The notes under the pieces are model-generated. The model did not search any database. It was not told the DNA's origin and saw only the letters and a list, made by a program, of their open reading frames with translations. A DNA stretch of 64,000 bases from Symsagittifera roscoffensis (taxonomy: Eukaryota > Xenacoelomorpha > Acoela > Convolutidae), in the NCBI RefSeq assembly GCF_963678635.1, contig NC_087062.1:25945419-26009418 (forward strand), written 5' to 3'. The position numbers and the translations under genes are program-made. Shown in pieces: positions 32,599 to 44,533 of the stretch (within the stretch, counting starts at the first letter, position 1; every line of letters starts with the position of its first letter).

Positions 32599-35500
32599 AA
32601 TCGAGAGCTCTTCTGCTGTTCAAAAACTGGTTGATCAACTGTTGAAGAACGTATTTATCTTAAGAATAAATAAAGCGCATGCAATTATTTTTATGAGTGA
32701 AAAAGCACAGAGTTTGCAAAAGCAAAAAATTGATTAGTTCATTCAAACTATAAACATTCCCATTGCAACCACGATATCAGTCTATTCATGAGGTTATCTG
32801 TCGATTACTTTTTGCAACGATTGGCAGGTTTAATTTATCTGGCCTCAATCGTTTTAAAAATGATCTCAACGGGAACTGAACCCCAACCTCTGACCATTGA
32901 GCTAAAAATGTCAGCCACTGTACTATCCAGTTTGCAAACGAAGCTTAATAGACAATTTCTAAGCCGACGTATAAATCTTAACAAAAAGCATTATTAAATT
33001 TTTTGGCATAAGTAAACCAATGAATTCTCGGTTACATTTTTAACGAATTGCATCATTTTTACACTTTCACGATCAGCTTAGTGTGTTATTACGAACATTC
33101 TTTTTTTCAAGCCTAACTCGCATTTAAATGTGTATATTAAAAGTGTTTTCTTATTTGGTAATTCCACTGTAGCATTGGAAACTGTTTAGCATCTGTTCTC
33201 TGCTTTATTTGTGACTAAGTGGTTAATAGTATCTATTAATATTTCGTGGATTAGAGGTTAGTGTGCGAGACTCTAAGCATAGGACAAAACTCTTCTCTGC
33301 GCATGTCGCGTATTGGTTTGAATAGCGACTAAAAAAATCTGACTGATTGCTCATAAACCCGGATTCAAATCAAAGTTGACAACACAATTTTTGCTGCTCA
33401 GCTTATTTAGATCAGATCAAGTGCATCCGCCACATTATAATATACCTTCAAAAAAGTATTCATCCGAATTTGTGGAAAATGCGGTGCTTTTTGGATTAGT
33501 TTCTTGATTTATTCCGAGGTTGTTCACAATTAGAAAATAGATATAAGACGGCGAAAAGACAATTAGGACTATACTCTTTAATTTCACTACCATGCTTGCA
33601 ATATAAAAAGAAGTTAGAAAAAGCATCGTCTATTTGTCTTACTATTGTGATAAAAATTAACAAATATTGACGAAAAACACTAAGTTGAAAAATTGTCTTC
33701 CAATTTCTTTATCACGATTTGCTTTAATGTAAAATTCAATTTGAAGAAAGCATGACGAAAAAATTTCGGTTTTAAGAAAACAATGAAATGTTTACCATGT
33801 GGCAACTAAGCCAACATTAGGTTAGAAGCTTGGTGAGACAAAAAATTTATCATAAAAATTTGAGCTGCTGAAAAATTGATTTTCAGCTAATTTATGATCA
33901 AAGCAACGAATAAACATGAAACAAGGATAGCCGGTTATTGTGCAAAAAGCACAAGTGTTCCGACCTGCCTTAAAAATGCGAAAGTGTTTTCTTTCAAAAG
34001 TGTCTTTTTTTCTGCAGGTTGTGATAAAAAGATCTGAACGAAAAAATAGAAGTTAGACTTATTTGAGAGTAAGCATAAAATCAGTCAATTGAAAAAACAG
34101 TTTTTGAAGAAAAACGAAAAAAATATATATCTGAAAAGCCTTCAAACATTTTTGCGGAAATTTTTTGAATTTTCAAGTTTTTGATTCCCAAAATTGAGCT
34201 AAAAAAACTAAAATTGACCTTTACGTGAGTAAAACTAAGTTTTCATAGCTTTAACTGAGCTTAAATCAGCTTTTGTAAGCCTACATGACTCCTTAGCTTG
34301 AGATTAGACCGCACACTAATTGGCTCGAAATTAAACCAGAAATAGAAAATTTCAAATCGGTTTTTCTCGACACTGGAAAAAAAATTTTGAAATTTTTGAA
34401 CGTCGTCCGAATCACGACTGAAAGGGCTTTAATATGATATATCACTCAATCCTATCCGATGATTATTTTTGGTAGCTGATTTTGCGTGGAAAACTAATGA
34501 AAAAAAAAACTAAAACACAACCGAATACAAAGTTCCTCCCCATTTTCAAAGGTCGGAACAATAAAGCATGGTGTATGACCTGACCTAATAATATAAACCG
34601 AAATCTGAACATAAACAATGAAAAATGAAAACAAAGACAACAGAGGCTTATTAAATTGTCAAAAAACGCAAGAATCAAGAGAAAAAAGTTATTTCAGAAA
34701 AAAAAACGTTTGTCACGTGTACGCTCTTTGAATATAACGTAATATGTCAATAAAATTGTTTTATTCCATTAGGAAAGAGAAACTTAAAGTCCACTTTTGA
34801 GACAAAGCCATTCCATTCGCCTTTAGACTTCTGCTGTTCAGTAGCGGACTTCACAATCCTTATACAAAGGAAAAAGACAGAACTTCGAAAAAATCAAAAT
34901 TCAAACCGTGGAAAATCAAATACGCTAAAAAAATTGAAGGACTGCTGGAAATAAAGCAAAAATTATCAACACCGGTATAATTGAAAATCTGCATCACTTA
35001 TTTAAACAAAAGTGGAGATGGTTAATCTAGAACCAAGTTAAACTTTCGACTCAGATGAGCAGCCTAACTTCGCAAATACAAGCAAAACAGCCTAAGAATT
35101 GGTTTTAAAAGGGTCAGAGAAATGCAAAAAAGTAGTTGTTTTTAAAGAAAAAAGCACATCTATCGAACCACGGACATTTATTTTTTTCAAGTCTACTGTC
35201 ACACACAATTGTCGCTTTCAGAAACCTACCACTAGTCGAATAAATTGGAGAATATTAAGCCATCTGCCAAAACTACAAAACGAAACTACCACAAAAAGGA
35301 TCACTTTTTTTGCAAAAAATGGGCTGAGAAGCGAACCTCGTAACTAAACTAGACTTACTATCCTTGTGTAAACACAGCGGGTTATCCAGATGCAAATATA
35401 CTCGATAAAAATTTTTGTCGAGCAATTCTGTTCAGCCATGGAGACAAATGCTGTTAACAATAACGCCATGGAGATGAATCCTGTTAAATATGGTGATGAA

Positions 35501-36332
35501 TCGCGTTGCAATACTCTAGATTGCAATACTCTAGGCTGCAATACTCCGGTTGCAATACTCTAGATATCTCATGTATACGAACCATCGTTTCGTCGCATAC
35601 TAGAGCGAGACGTCTATCAAATACTCACCAAGAAAAGAATAGTTGAAACGCAAAAAGACTAATTTTTCTATTCGTACCACTTGGCTAAAAATCAGAAGGG
35701 TAAAAAAGTAAAAGTAAAAAAATGCAATTCAGAAAAATCCCAAATGGTCTCAAAATAACCCAAGCACTTTGTCTTCATTGAAAAGTCAAGGAAAGAATGG
35801 CTCCAATAGCATTCCTCCACCATAACAAAAATTATTTCAAGTTTTAGGTGACCTATGAACATAAGTGGGGGTAAAGATATCAGTAATCCATGAACTAACA
35901 CGAAAGAGAAGTCATGAAAAATCATTCTTTTTTAAATAAAAAGAGCAATTTAAACATTGATAGGTAAAAACGATTGAACCGAAAAATTTTGCAAGCCGAG
36001 CAAGATCTCCTCTGGCATTGATATATAATTGATATATCATATATCAAGATCTGATATAATTGACAATTATCAGCTGGAATTAGCTCAATTTGAGAAAATG
36101 GATGCATAATAAAAGTTTTCCTTCCGCAGGGAAGTCTTCAAATTCAAGCTTCAACTCCACACTACCTTCATGGTAGAACAAAACAACACTGCCTACATAA
36201 GTGTTTTCACTCCGTTAATTTATTTTGAACATGTAAAAAAATCTGCATTCAGACCTTTCCAGCTACTTAAAATTCGTTATGCTTAAAAACTGAATTTTTC
36301 AATTTTATTCAAAAGACGGAGGATGACAAAAT
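32599..36332. repeat. Direct duplication, copy B (3734 bp, with insertion)
   Basis: Starts exactly where copy A ends. The 332-bp excess over copy A is explained by an insertion at about 34302-34631. Confidence 0.9.
34302..34631. mobile_element. MITE-like insertion present only in copy B
   Basis: Absent from the matching point of copy A (around 30891). Its core CCGAATCACGACTGAAAGGG and its end ATTTTCAAAGGTCGGAACAA match the foldback family at 7918-8262 and the fragments inside the 3-kb units. No transposase, so it is non-autonomous. A target-site duplication is not clear to me. Confidence 0.7.
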
Positions 36333-37321
36333 AAACAAATCAACGCCATTCAATACAATTCTTCTCAATTAATTACCCATTTCTTACTCGGCAGTGTTCG
36401 AACAAAAACTACAAGATGAATCTAAACAGAAAACGAACTCAGAATTTAGGATGCATAAGAAACAGTTCTAGCACAATGGATTCAAACTCAGGTTCCTAAG
36501 AACTTTTGTAGAAACTAAGAAATGTAAAATATTCATTACCCTTAGTCTATAGATTTGATAGTTTAAACTGTAGTGGCCTGAACCCAAAGTGAATCTGAGC
36601 AAATTACAATTAAACGTATTTGAGGAAAATCAAGATTTTTTCTGACACTCAAAAATCGTTTTTATCACCGACTGGTAGTTAATCATTGAATAAATAAATT
36701 CGTGGTTTTCAAACCAGAATTTCACTATTGCGGAAAATAGTTCTTGGAATATACAAATTAATGGGGATTATATACAAGATATGAATAATTGCGCATATAA
36801 AACATAAAATATGAACACGAAAATATTACGTATTGAAATATTATATTCAGTTACCCGATATTGATAAAAACTGGAATTAAAAAATTAGTCTAATAAATAA
36901 ATTTTCAATATTTTTAACGTTTATAACTGCAGGCGCTTTGATCGAATTACTTTAGTGGATGAGCTGTAAAACTTTACTTCACAATTCATTGAGTGAATAT
37001 AGAAGTAAAAAATTATACGATTGCCAAAGTTGATTATCCAAAATTAACGAATTTAAATTATTGTACGAATCAATTCTGCATTCATGTTCAATCAATTACT
37101 ATATTCCTTTTTCCAATTTTTCACAAATCTTTCAAAGTGAAAATCCATGCCTTGTCATAGTTAATCTCGAGGCACTCAATTTAAAACTCGATTTTTGCCC
37201 ATCAAAAACTTCCGCCATTTTTAAATCCTTTTTAGCCATCTGTAGAAAACTATGTCGCGTTTCTATAACTCGAATGCAGTTGTGGTGACTATAAATTAAA
37301 TTATTCGTTGTTCTATGAGCG
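36333..37321. other. Flank between repeat block and VGLUT gene
   Basis: The first 350 bp resemble 28960-29260 (old repeat flank). The rest is AT-rich and should include the 3' UTR of the minus-strand transporter. No other gene. Confidence 0.45.
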
Positions 37322-37639
37322 TCAAGAATAGTTCATCATCGATCCACCATTATGTTCGCTACGTGAGTCATAATATCCCCCTTGCTGATAATCATCGTAG
37401 CCCCCTCCCATTCCCATGTTGCCTTCTCCCCCATCCTGGAGTTTCTCCCCCACCGGAATCCCGACTGTTCCATATCCTTTGGCGTTGTAGAATGGCGCCT
37501 GGTCTCCGTACTCGTCATTTGAGGCTCGCTCGTCTGCCCAGGGTTGTTTCTCACCCGATGCGAAGATTGCGTAGAAAATAACTCCCAAAATATGCACACA
37601 TGCTGCCACTACGAACACACGCTGCCATTCCTCGCGAGT
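37322..37639 (-). CDS. VGLUT terminal exon (helix 12 and cytoplasmic tail)
   Basis: Starts Thr-Arg-Glu-Glu-Trp-Gln after a TTTTAG acceptor. It contains the [10 protein letters not shown] hallmark, then a Gly/Tyr/Asp-rich tail of about 70 residues ending at a stop at 37322. Confidence 0.9.
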   Translation of the reverse strand, partial: TREEWQRVFVVAACVHILGVIFYAIFASGEKQPWADERASNDEYGDQAPFYNAKGYGTVGIPVGEKLQDGGEGNMGMGGGYDDYQQGGYYDSRSEHNGGSMMNYS

Positions 37640-40600
37640 CTAAAATTTGAGTCTGGGTCTGATTTTGAGGTGAAAACGACCCTCATTTACAACACGTACA
37701 TTTTCTAGTTTAAAGCATTTTTCAGAACAAACAGGCGATGGAACTGACCTTGTTTGGAGTCATCCAACCGACTACTAGAGGTCCGATGATTCCAGAGAGG
37801 GTTCCGAACCCATTGGAGAATCCCATCAGAATAGACGCATACTGAGGTGCAATGTCCAGGTGGTTCACATTGAAACCTTCAAAAACAAAACGCGCAATTC
37901 GATTGCATGCTTTAAACGTTTCGGCGAAAAACCATCGCAAATATAGGCCTCTTAACTGGAAACAGTTAATACAAAACAGCTCGATAATTGGAGTAGATCT
38001 AAAATTCGGCAATACCCATGCTGAAGCAGGTAATAATCGTTCTAGAGTATTTTAAATTTCTCGAGAAACTCCAAATAATTTCTCTGCCAAAATCAAAAGT
38101 CAGAACGCTATATTTATCCCAAATTTGACACAGGTGAAGCTGCTCTTCGCAAACACAAGCGAGGAAAATGCAAAAAAGAGGTCTAAACAGGCAAAACAAA
38201 GTGAAAAGGCAAAATGAAAAGAATAAAAATACAACTTGAAAAACGTTTTTTATCTGAGAGAAGGAGAATTGCGCCCTAAAATCTGCTCCACGATCGCTTG
38301 TAATTTTACTAACACTAGCCACCAACAAATTCTATCAAATTGCCAATGCTATATAGCACAAATTCGACATCGAAAACTATTTCAATGTTCCGGATTTGAA
38401 TCTCCGACCTGTTGATTTGGAGTCTCACGTTCTGGCGTCTGCGCTACGGCTGCTTGGAGCTTAACTAGTGGCCCAGCTATTGCTGGATGCGCCTGTTTTA
38501 ATTTTTTAAAATCATTTACTGATACAAAAAAGCGTACTTTTAAAAATTTCAAAAAATGGACTTCACGCAAAACCCTAGTGATTTCTCTGTTTAAGTAGCG
38601 GATTAGCCGCTTATTTAAAGGAGAAAACTACTAACACCTTTTTCAAGTAAATTGTTTCTCTCAGATTTCTCTGGGTGGTTTTCGCAACAAGTGAAAAAGA
38701 TTTCAAAATTTGACTTTTCCCAAATGCATAAACTTTTGTCTACTAAAGCATGGGAATAGCCTTTTATGCAAGGAAGATTTCCACGCCCAAAATTTTAAAC
38801 TGAACCCTACAAACGTGATGAATTGAAAAAATGGCAAGAAGTTCAAAAATGGAGTTTTCCGAAGTCAATATTGGCTGCTGGTTTGATAAACTATCAACCT
38901 CAGAATTGGCAGGTTAGTTTTTGAAGAAAAAAAGTTTCGGGAAAATTTCAAAAATTGGAGCTTTTTGATGCCATAATCAAAATGTAAAGCATGGACGCTT
39001 GCGCAGAGGACAGTCGCATGACTGTTTTTTTTGCTTTCGGTTAAACTGTTAATCTCCAATTTCGCAGCGTAGTTTTTGAGAAAAATCAAAAAAAAAACTT
39101 CGAATTAATCAAAATGTCAAAAAATGGGGGAATAGCCGCTTGAGAAGCGAAGATCCCCATGATATATTCTTTTGATCAAAACTTTCATCTCAGATTTGTG
39201 CTTTTAATATCTGAGAAAATGAAAAAAATGAAAACAATTAGGTCAAAAATCACCCTACTGAAACTTTCGAAGGCCGTAGAGCGTGGGGTAAAATGAATAG
39301 AGACTAGCAAAAAATACAGGCACATAGATGAGGAGCCGATTTCTCCATTGGTCCCATTTTTTTTTGAAAATTAGTCCAGTAGTTTTTAAGAAAAATAGAA
39401 TATTCTGAGAAATTGCAAAAATTTTCCAAAGCGCCTCAAAAAAAAACAAAACAGCGAATCCCAATCATTTTAATAATAACTGTTTTTCTTCTAACAGGAC
39501 CTAACATTAGCCAAAAATAAAGCAACAACATATGCTATTAAATTGCCTATGCTTAAATTGAAATATACCAAAAGTGCCACCAAATGAGCACTTTTATTTG
39601 CGACGTAGGTTGGAATTTTTTTTTTCGTAATAATACACCACGCTTCGCTTATGTAAACAGCCAAAAAATAAGGGTTGAAACCGAGCAACCCAAAACTGGC
39701 TGTATCTGTGAAAAAAAACGTTCCTGATAAGAAACACTATGTTGTCAACCGGCAAGTATATGTCTCACCAGAGATTGCGAATCCGCTGAAGCCTACTGCA
39801 AGTGTCAACGCCGCAATTGCACCCGATGTGCTCTCTGTGAATGCTAGAATGAGGAGGAAGAAAGCCTCTCCTCCGAAGCCTCCGCAGTTCATCAGTTTCC
39901 TCACATTGGTGGTCGAGAGGACATTCTTGGTTCTCATGAAGTCAGCCAGTTGCCCTCCTAGCGGAACCATGATTGTCATCACCAGATGCGGCAGTGCAGA
40001 CAGAAGACCCACCTATAAATGGCGGTCAGATGATTTCATTCCATAAAAATTAGATAAACCTTCACAAAAAAAAACTAAATTCCAGGGAAGAGGACAGACT
40101 TCTAAAAAACCGTTGACAAGTTGACAACAAGGCCAGTAGGCATTATGAACGCTATCAACAGGCTTCTGTCGACTAAGCAGTAGCTGCACAATAATTTACA
40201 TGGAGTCGAAGCTTCTTATTGCATACAGAAGCATCAATACGGCGAACATTTGAGAAACTAGAAAAAAAACTAGAAAGAGCTTTGAAAAAATTTAGACTGT
40301 GCCATGCTTCGAACATCCGAGCATCAACTCAGGAAGCGTCTGGTCAAATGGGACTCCGCTATATGAACAATTGTCTGGGGTAAAAAAGTAAAAACCATTA
40401 TTGGTTTAAATCGGTTAGCGCAAAGTCAATGCACGGTCATAATCTTAAATTATGATTGGTAGTTTTTTATGCTTGCGCCGCCTAGTATTTTCCAATGAAA
40501 AACGCAATTTGAGCTTCGCTTGAGATTTAGACCTAAAAATTGATAATTTCAGCAACGCCACCTCGGAGCTAGATTACCGTTGAAAAACTTGTTAAGAAGT

Positions 40601-42898
40601 GTTCCCCCGGCAGACCACATGAAATCTACTAAGTGCATGAAATGAAAACTTGTAGTATTTCCGAATTGAATATTCTGAAAGGTTTTCGAAAAAGCAATTG
40701 TCAAAAGTTTTAATTAACTGGCAACACAGAAGTTAAACAGCCAACGAAACAATAGCCCGATGACAGTTTTAATGTTTATGCGACTGATGTTTACCTGGAA
40801 TCACAGGCATTTTGTGGACCACATTTCAAAATGAAGTTTGTAACGACACCATAATGCTTAATGGGGTTTGTAATGGAACCATAGTTCTAAACGAGCACCA
40901 GCGTCTCGTTTCTTCCCTGCCATATAAAAAATAACTGATCGACTTACAGCAGACATCTCGAAGTGGAACACCTCGAAGAAATAGGCTGCTTGAGACAGCA
41001 CTAGCAGGTAGAAGGTCCAGCTACGGCAGAAGTTGGCCACTATGATTGCATACACAGGGGGAGAAGTCAGGATCGCCTTCCATGGCACTCTTTTTGTCTG
41101 AAAATTGAACGTAGTTGCACTCCTCTATGATTTTAATTCAAAATGTAAAATTCCATTAAGCATGAAAACTTTCCCATTTTTTCTTTAGTTTAAAGTTAAT
41201 TGCACCAAAATTACTGCTAGTTAAGCCGTTCAGTTCCTGTTTTTCTTTTAAATTCTGTAGTCATGTGAATTATATTCATATTTATGGAGAAAAAATTTCT
41301 TTCTTTCTGTCTTGTCTGACAACGACGAATGCAAAAAAATGAGTCAGAGTACTGATTCTTTCCATTGTTTATCTGTATTTTTAAATTAGCCAACAACTAT
41401 TCTACTGGCTGGTCTTTTCTAAGTTGAAAAAATTAATTAACCCTGGGTCCAGTGATGTACACTCCTCCTTCGGCTAGTTTATCCTCAATGTATAACTTCT
41501 CAGTCTCGCTGATGTATCTATTTCCAGCAGGTGTAGATGAGCTCAGAACACACCAAAGAGCCGACCACATTAGACCCACCAAAGCTACAAGTGAAGAAAA
41601 AATAAACAAAGAGGGGTCTATTTTAAACATTTTATTTCAACCGAATCTTAGTAGTTGCTAGTGGCTGCTAGTGATTGTAGACGCATACGAGTTACTTCTG
41701 AGATCTGTTACTTCTAAACCTCTGTTTATTCTTTTTTTTTTCAATACAACCACGGATTGTAAGTTGAAGCAAGCTGTGCCTTAGGTTTAAAAAAAACATA
41801 GCCAACTGATGGTTGGAACAGAGAAATTAACGCAAGGAAATAGAAAAAACTAACTTGTGTTTGAAAAACTTGACTCTATAAAATATATGCCTCTTTGAAT
41901 GTCAAAAAAAATTTATGATTTGTGCTTGTTTTGATAACATTAGAAAACTGGATCAGTAGGTAAATTTTTATACCGATGGAAATCTGAAAATTAGAGTCCA
42001 CTTGTGAAACTAGAAGTCGGTCACGTTGTTCAAGAGCGTGAACAAATTTCAAAACTTATTCCTGAAAAAAAACAAGACCTATATTTAGAGGCTGTACAAT
42101 TTGAATTAGATGATTTTATTGATGTAATAATTTCATCCCATTTTAATAAATGATTCAACTCATTTTAACCAAAAATATATTTGAATAACTAATCTGACTA
42201 TGTAACTTATATGAATTCTGCAGATGCTGTACTAATGCAACGGCTAGTTTGTATAGTCTGGACTTTTGTAATCGAAATGCTTACCGTAAAAGTAGAAGGG
42301 TGCAGCCCAGCCAATGAACTGAGTCAAATAACCACTAAGGACCATTCCGAGTACAACACCGCCATAAGAACCTGCCAAACAATTCATTCACTATTCTATC
42401 AAATTTTTTTGACGCAAAAGTGAAGTCAGACTAAATGAACCTCTGCCTCTTATTTAAAATGTTCAGTCTTACTGAACATAACAAAAAGATACGAACCACT
42501 AAATGCAATAGTAGCCAGTCGGCTTCTCTCTAAGGGAGGTGCCCATTTGCTCCAAATTCCATGACATGAAGGGTAAGTTCCCCCTTCAACTAGTCCTTGG
42601 AAAAATCGAATAAACATGACGAGCTCTGATGATATTTGTAGAGCACTTGGCACTAGCAGATTCAAGAATGATGTGCCAATCAATGCAGTGGCAAATATTC
42701 TGTAAATTATGGCAAACTTGTAAAGATTATTCTGAGCTGCAAAACTTCTAATTTCAAGATTTACTAAAATTACTTGTTTGGCCGAAACGTTTGCGCCAAT
42801 ATACCACCAGGAACTTGTGTCAGAAGATAACCCCAGAAAAATGAGGCGTGCATCAAACCAACTTCTGATGTCGAAAAACGGGCCCATTTCTCTGGTAC
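37322..42898 (-). CDS. Vesicular glutamate transporter (VGLUT, SLC17A6-8 type), 3' eight exons, 5' end missing
   Basis: Minus-strand exons 42898-42774, 42699-42497, 42371-42285, 41584-41442, 41097-40948, 40012-39769, 37876-37749 and 37639-37322 join in frame to 465 aa plus stop. VGLUTs are about 560-590 aa, so roughly 110-130 N-terminal residues (including helix 1) are not seen. Residues that matter for vesicular glutamate transport are present: His in Gly-Leu-Met-His-Ala-Ser (helix 2), Arg and Glu in [11 protein letters not shown] (helix 4), and Arg in Asn-Phe-Cys-Arg-Ser-Trp-Thr-Phe (helix 7). [11 protein letters not shown] before the Gly/Tyr-rich cytoplasmic tail is a VGLUT hallmark. The protein loads glutamate into synaptic vesicles using the proton gradient. 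Upstream exons may lie beyond the BEL and RT insertions, outside the window. Confidence 0.88.
37749..37876 (-). CDS. VGLUT exon (helix 11)
   Basis: Begins [10 protein letters not shown] after a split Gly codon; ends Thr-Pro-Asn-Lys before GTCAG. Confidence 0.9.
37877..39768. other. Large VGLUT intron, no gene recognised
   Basis: AT-rich intron of about 1.9 kb. No repeat or gene that I can support. Confidence 0.4.
39769..40012 (-). CDS. VGLUT exon (helices 8-10)
   Basis: Acceptor TATAG, donor GTGAG. Contains [10 protein letters not shown] and [14 protein letters not shown], both characteristic of VGLUTs. Confidence 0.9.
40948..41097 (-). CDS. VGLUT exon (helix 7)
   Basis: Acceptor TTTCAG, donor GTAAGT. 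[14 protein letters not shown] is almost identical to vertebrate VGLUTs. Confidence 0.9.
41442..41584 (-). CDS. VGLUT exon (helix 6 and loop)
   Basis: Acceptor TTGTAG, donor GTTAAT. Encodes helix 6 and the Glu-Lys-Leu-Tyr-Ile-Glu-Asp loop that corresponds to the Glu-rich loop of VGLUTs. Confidence 0.8.
42285..42371 (-). CDS. VGLUT exon (helix 5)
   Basis: 87 nt between TTGGCAG acceptor and GTAAG donor, encoding Ser-Tyr-Gly-Gly-Val-Val through Pro-Phe-Tyr-Phe-Tyr, matching the helix 5-6 stretch of VGLUTs. Confidence 0.85.
42497..42699 (-). CDS. VGLUT exon (helices 3-4)
   Basis: Acceptor TTTACAG. Encodes the helix 4 block with the substrate-interacting Arg and Glu, and the [10 protein letters not shown] loop conserved in the SLC17 family. 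The donor is inferred as GTTCGT, weaker than consensus but required by phase. Confidence 0.85.
42774..42898 (-). CDS. VGLUT exon (helix 2 region)
   Basis: Acceptor TTTTAG, donor GTAATT. Encodes the His-bearing helix 2 block and the Phe-Phe-Trp-Gly-Tyr and Pro-Gly-Gly motifs. The following intron is only 74 nt, and a frame shift through it hides the exon if the ORF is read straight on. Confidence 0.85.
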
Positions 42899-43101
42899 CT
42901 AAAATTAAATTGAAAACATCAACTAAAAAAAATGATAGCATCTAGCTAAGCTAAAAGTACGGAAACCTCTGACTGTTACTTTGATGTCTTAAATGTTCAG
43001 TTTTTACTGGTCGTTCTCCGCTTTTTTGTCGTTTTAGTTATTTCTCCAGCAGATTGAATCACAATAATTAGATTTGAAATTTAACGTGAGATTTCAATTT
43101 T

Positions 43102-43295
43102 TAACTGACTTTGTAAAAACACTGCTGACATCGGGGCAAAGCCCTATGTAATGATAATAATTCTTATCAACAAGATTCACGAAGTTTTAATTCATACTTT
43201 TCAAGGGTATGTTACAAATCGCAGTGACTTTCAGAATCAATTTTTGACTTATTCGATGATTTATCATAGTGCGGGAAAGTTGCTTCAGCAACATG
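43102..43295 (-). repeat. Possible 3' LTR remnant or related repeat (copy 1)
   Basis: About 190 bp resembling 51529-51722 and 53943-54138, same orientation, closest over 43142-43291 (about 90%). On the minus strand it begins TGTTGCTGAAGCAAC just after the end of the BEL integrase and a G-rich run, where a 3' LTR would start. The 51.5-kb copy lies on the gag side, as a 5' LTR would. The full length of an LTR was not established, so it may be an unrelated repeat. Confidence 0.4.
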
Positions 43296-43316
43296 CTCCC
43301 GGGCCCCGAGTCGAGT

Positions 43317-43741
43317 TCAAGTCGAGGTATTTTCCGAGTCGAACGAAAAAACGCGTGCGAGTGCACTAGCCGGGCGGTCAAAGGTTCCGTACGCCGTCCT
43401 TACGGTCACGACTCGAGTAGTTCCATCTCGTCCAGGATGTTCAGCTGTGACTCGTCCCAAAGGCCATATTCCTCGCGGCGTCCGAAAATCCAGACTACAT
43501 ATCCCCTTTTCAGCGGTTCTTCTGCAAAATTCCATTTTGTTCGCTTCGACAGGGTCGGTAAATATTCCTTTTGTAGTCTTCGCCAGAAATGGTTGAGTAG
43601 TTGCTGTTGTTGAGACCAATTTTCAAAACGGAGTTGTTGTTGTTGTTGTTGTTGGGGATTCACAGCACTGCTGTTGGGATTCTTGGTCCCGGCGTCTTCT
43701 CTAAAACAATGTCCACTTGTTTCTGCACGTGATACAATCAC
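43317..43741 (-). pseudogene. BEL/Pao integrase C-terminus, frameshifted
   Basis: Phe-Trp-Arg-Arg-Leu-Gln-Lys-Glu-Tyr-Leu-Pro in one frame and Trp-Pro-Leu-Gly-Arg-Val and Val-Arg-Thr-Ala in another are pieces of the same conserved domain. A run of CAA codons gives a poly-Gln insert at about 43625-43655. Confidence 0.8.
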
Positions 43742-43786
43742 AGAATAATTGCCACGTGCACGTTGTCATTTCTGAAAATCTCTCGT

Positions 43787-44470
43787 TTACAAATTTCCAC
43801 ATCGTGTTAATCGATCGTCAAAAGTTCCGGGTGGTAGGTTGCTGAAAGGACTTTGAATTAAAAAATGATTAGGGGTGAGCGGTTCCTCATTGTCTGTGTT
43901 ATCGGCAACGTTTGTTAGAGGTCTTGAATTTAACATTGTTTCTGTTTCCGTGAGAATGGTATTGAAAAAATCAAGCGTAAGCTTCTTAGAGCCAAGAATA
44001 ATCAGAATTGTGCGTTTAGCGATTTGGATTAATCGCTCCCAGGACCTGCCAAGATGAGGGTAATAAGGCGGCTTGAATTCCCATTCAATTTCGTTGACTG
44101 CTAGCTTGGCTTCAGTTTTGTTCTTATCTAGTTCTTTGAGGCATTTCTTTAGCTCATTACCAGCTCCTACAAAAGTCTTTCCATTGTCACAGGAAATTGT
44201 TTTAGGGCTCCCTCTTCTGGCTGTAAACCGGGCAAGTGCATTAAGGAAGGTATCAGTTTTCAAATCTGGGCAAGACTCCAAATGGGCTGCTCTAGTTGTC
44301 AGGCAGTTAAGTATGATAGCGTAGTGTTTCACTGTTTTCTTTCTGTTTTGAATGAAGAATGGCCCGAAGAAATCTACTCCTGTGCTGATGAAAGGGTACT
44401 GAGTGTTCAACTGTGGAATTGTTGAGCTTGGTAGGGGTGCCACTTTTGTCTGGAGGTTTTGTGCATCGAA
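43787..44470 (-). pseudogene. BEL/Pao integrase core
   Basis: DDE residues are all present: Gly-Val-Asp-Phe-Phe-Gly-Pro-Phe, Ser-Cys-Asp-Asn-Gly-Lys-Thr-Phe, and Gly-Arg-Ser-Trp-Glu-Arg-Leu. Pro-Leu-Thr-Pro-Asn-His-Phe-Leu follows. A stop at 43787 cuts it from its C-terminus. Confidence 0.88.
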
Positions 44471-44533
44471 CCGTCTGCATATGAAACATTTAAAACGTAC
44501 ACTGCGTAGAGCCAGTCGTACACCAATAATGTA

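Noticed and set aside
39675-40046. 123-residue plus-strand ORF
   Set aside because: Antisense shadow of the VGLUT exon at 39769-40012.
42497-42941. Single 163-residue frame read as one exon
   Set aside because: It mixes coding and intron sequence: the helix 2 motif is out of frame and only appears when a 74-nt intron is removed.
43151-43369. Plus-strand open frame shared with 51580-51756 and 53990-54172, looking like a conserved small protein
   Set aside because: Between the 43-kb and 51-kb copies about nine of ten codon differences change the amino acid, so there is no sign of protein-level selection. The sequence is better explained as a non-coding repeat or LTR remnant.
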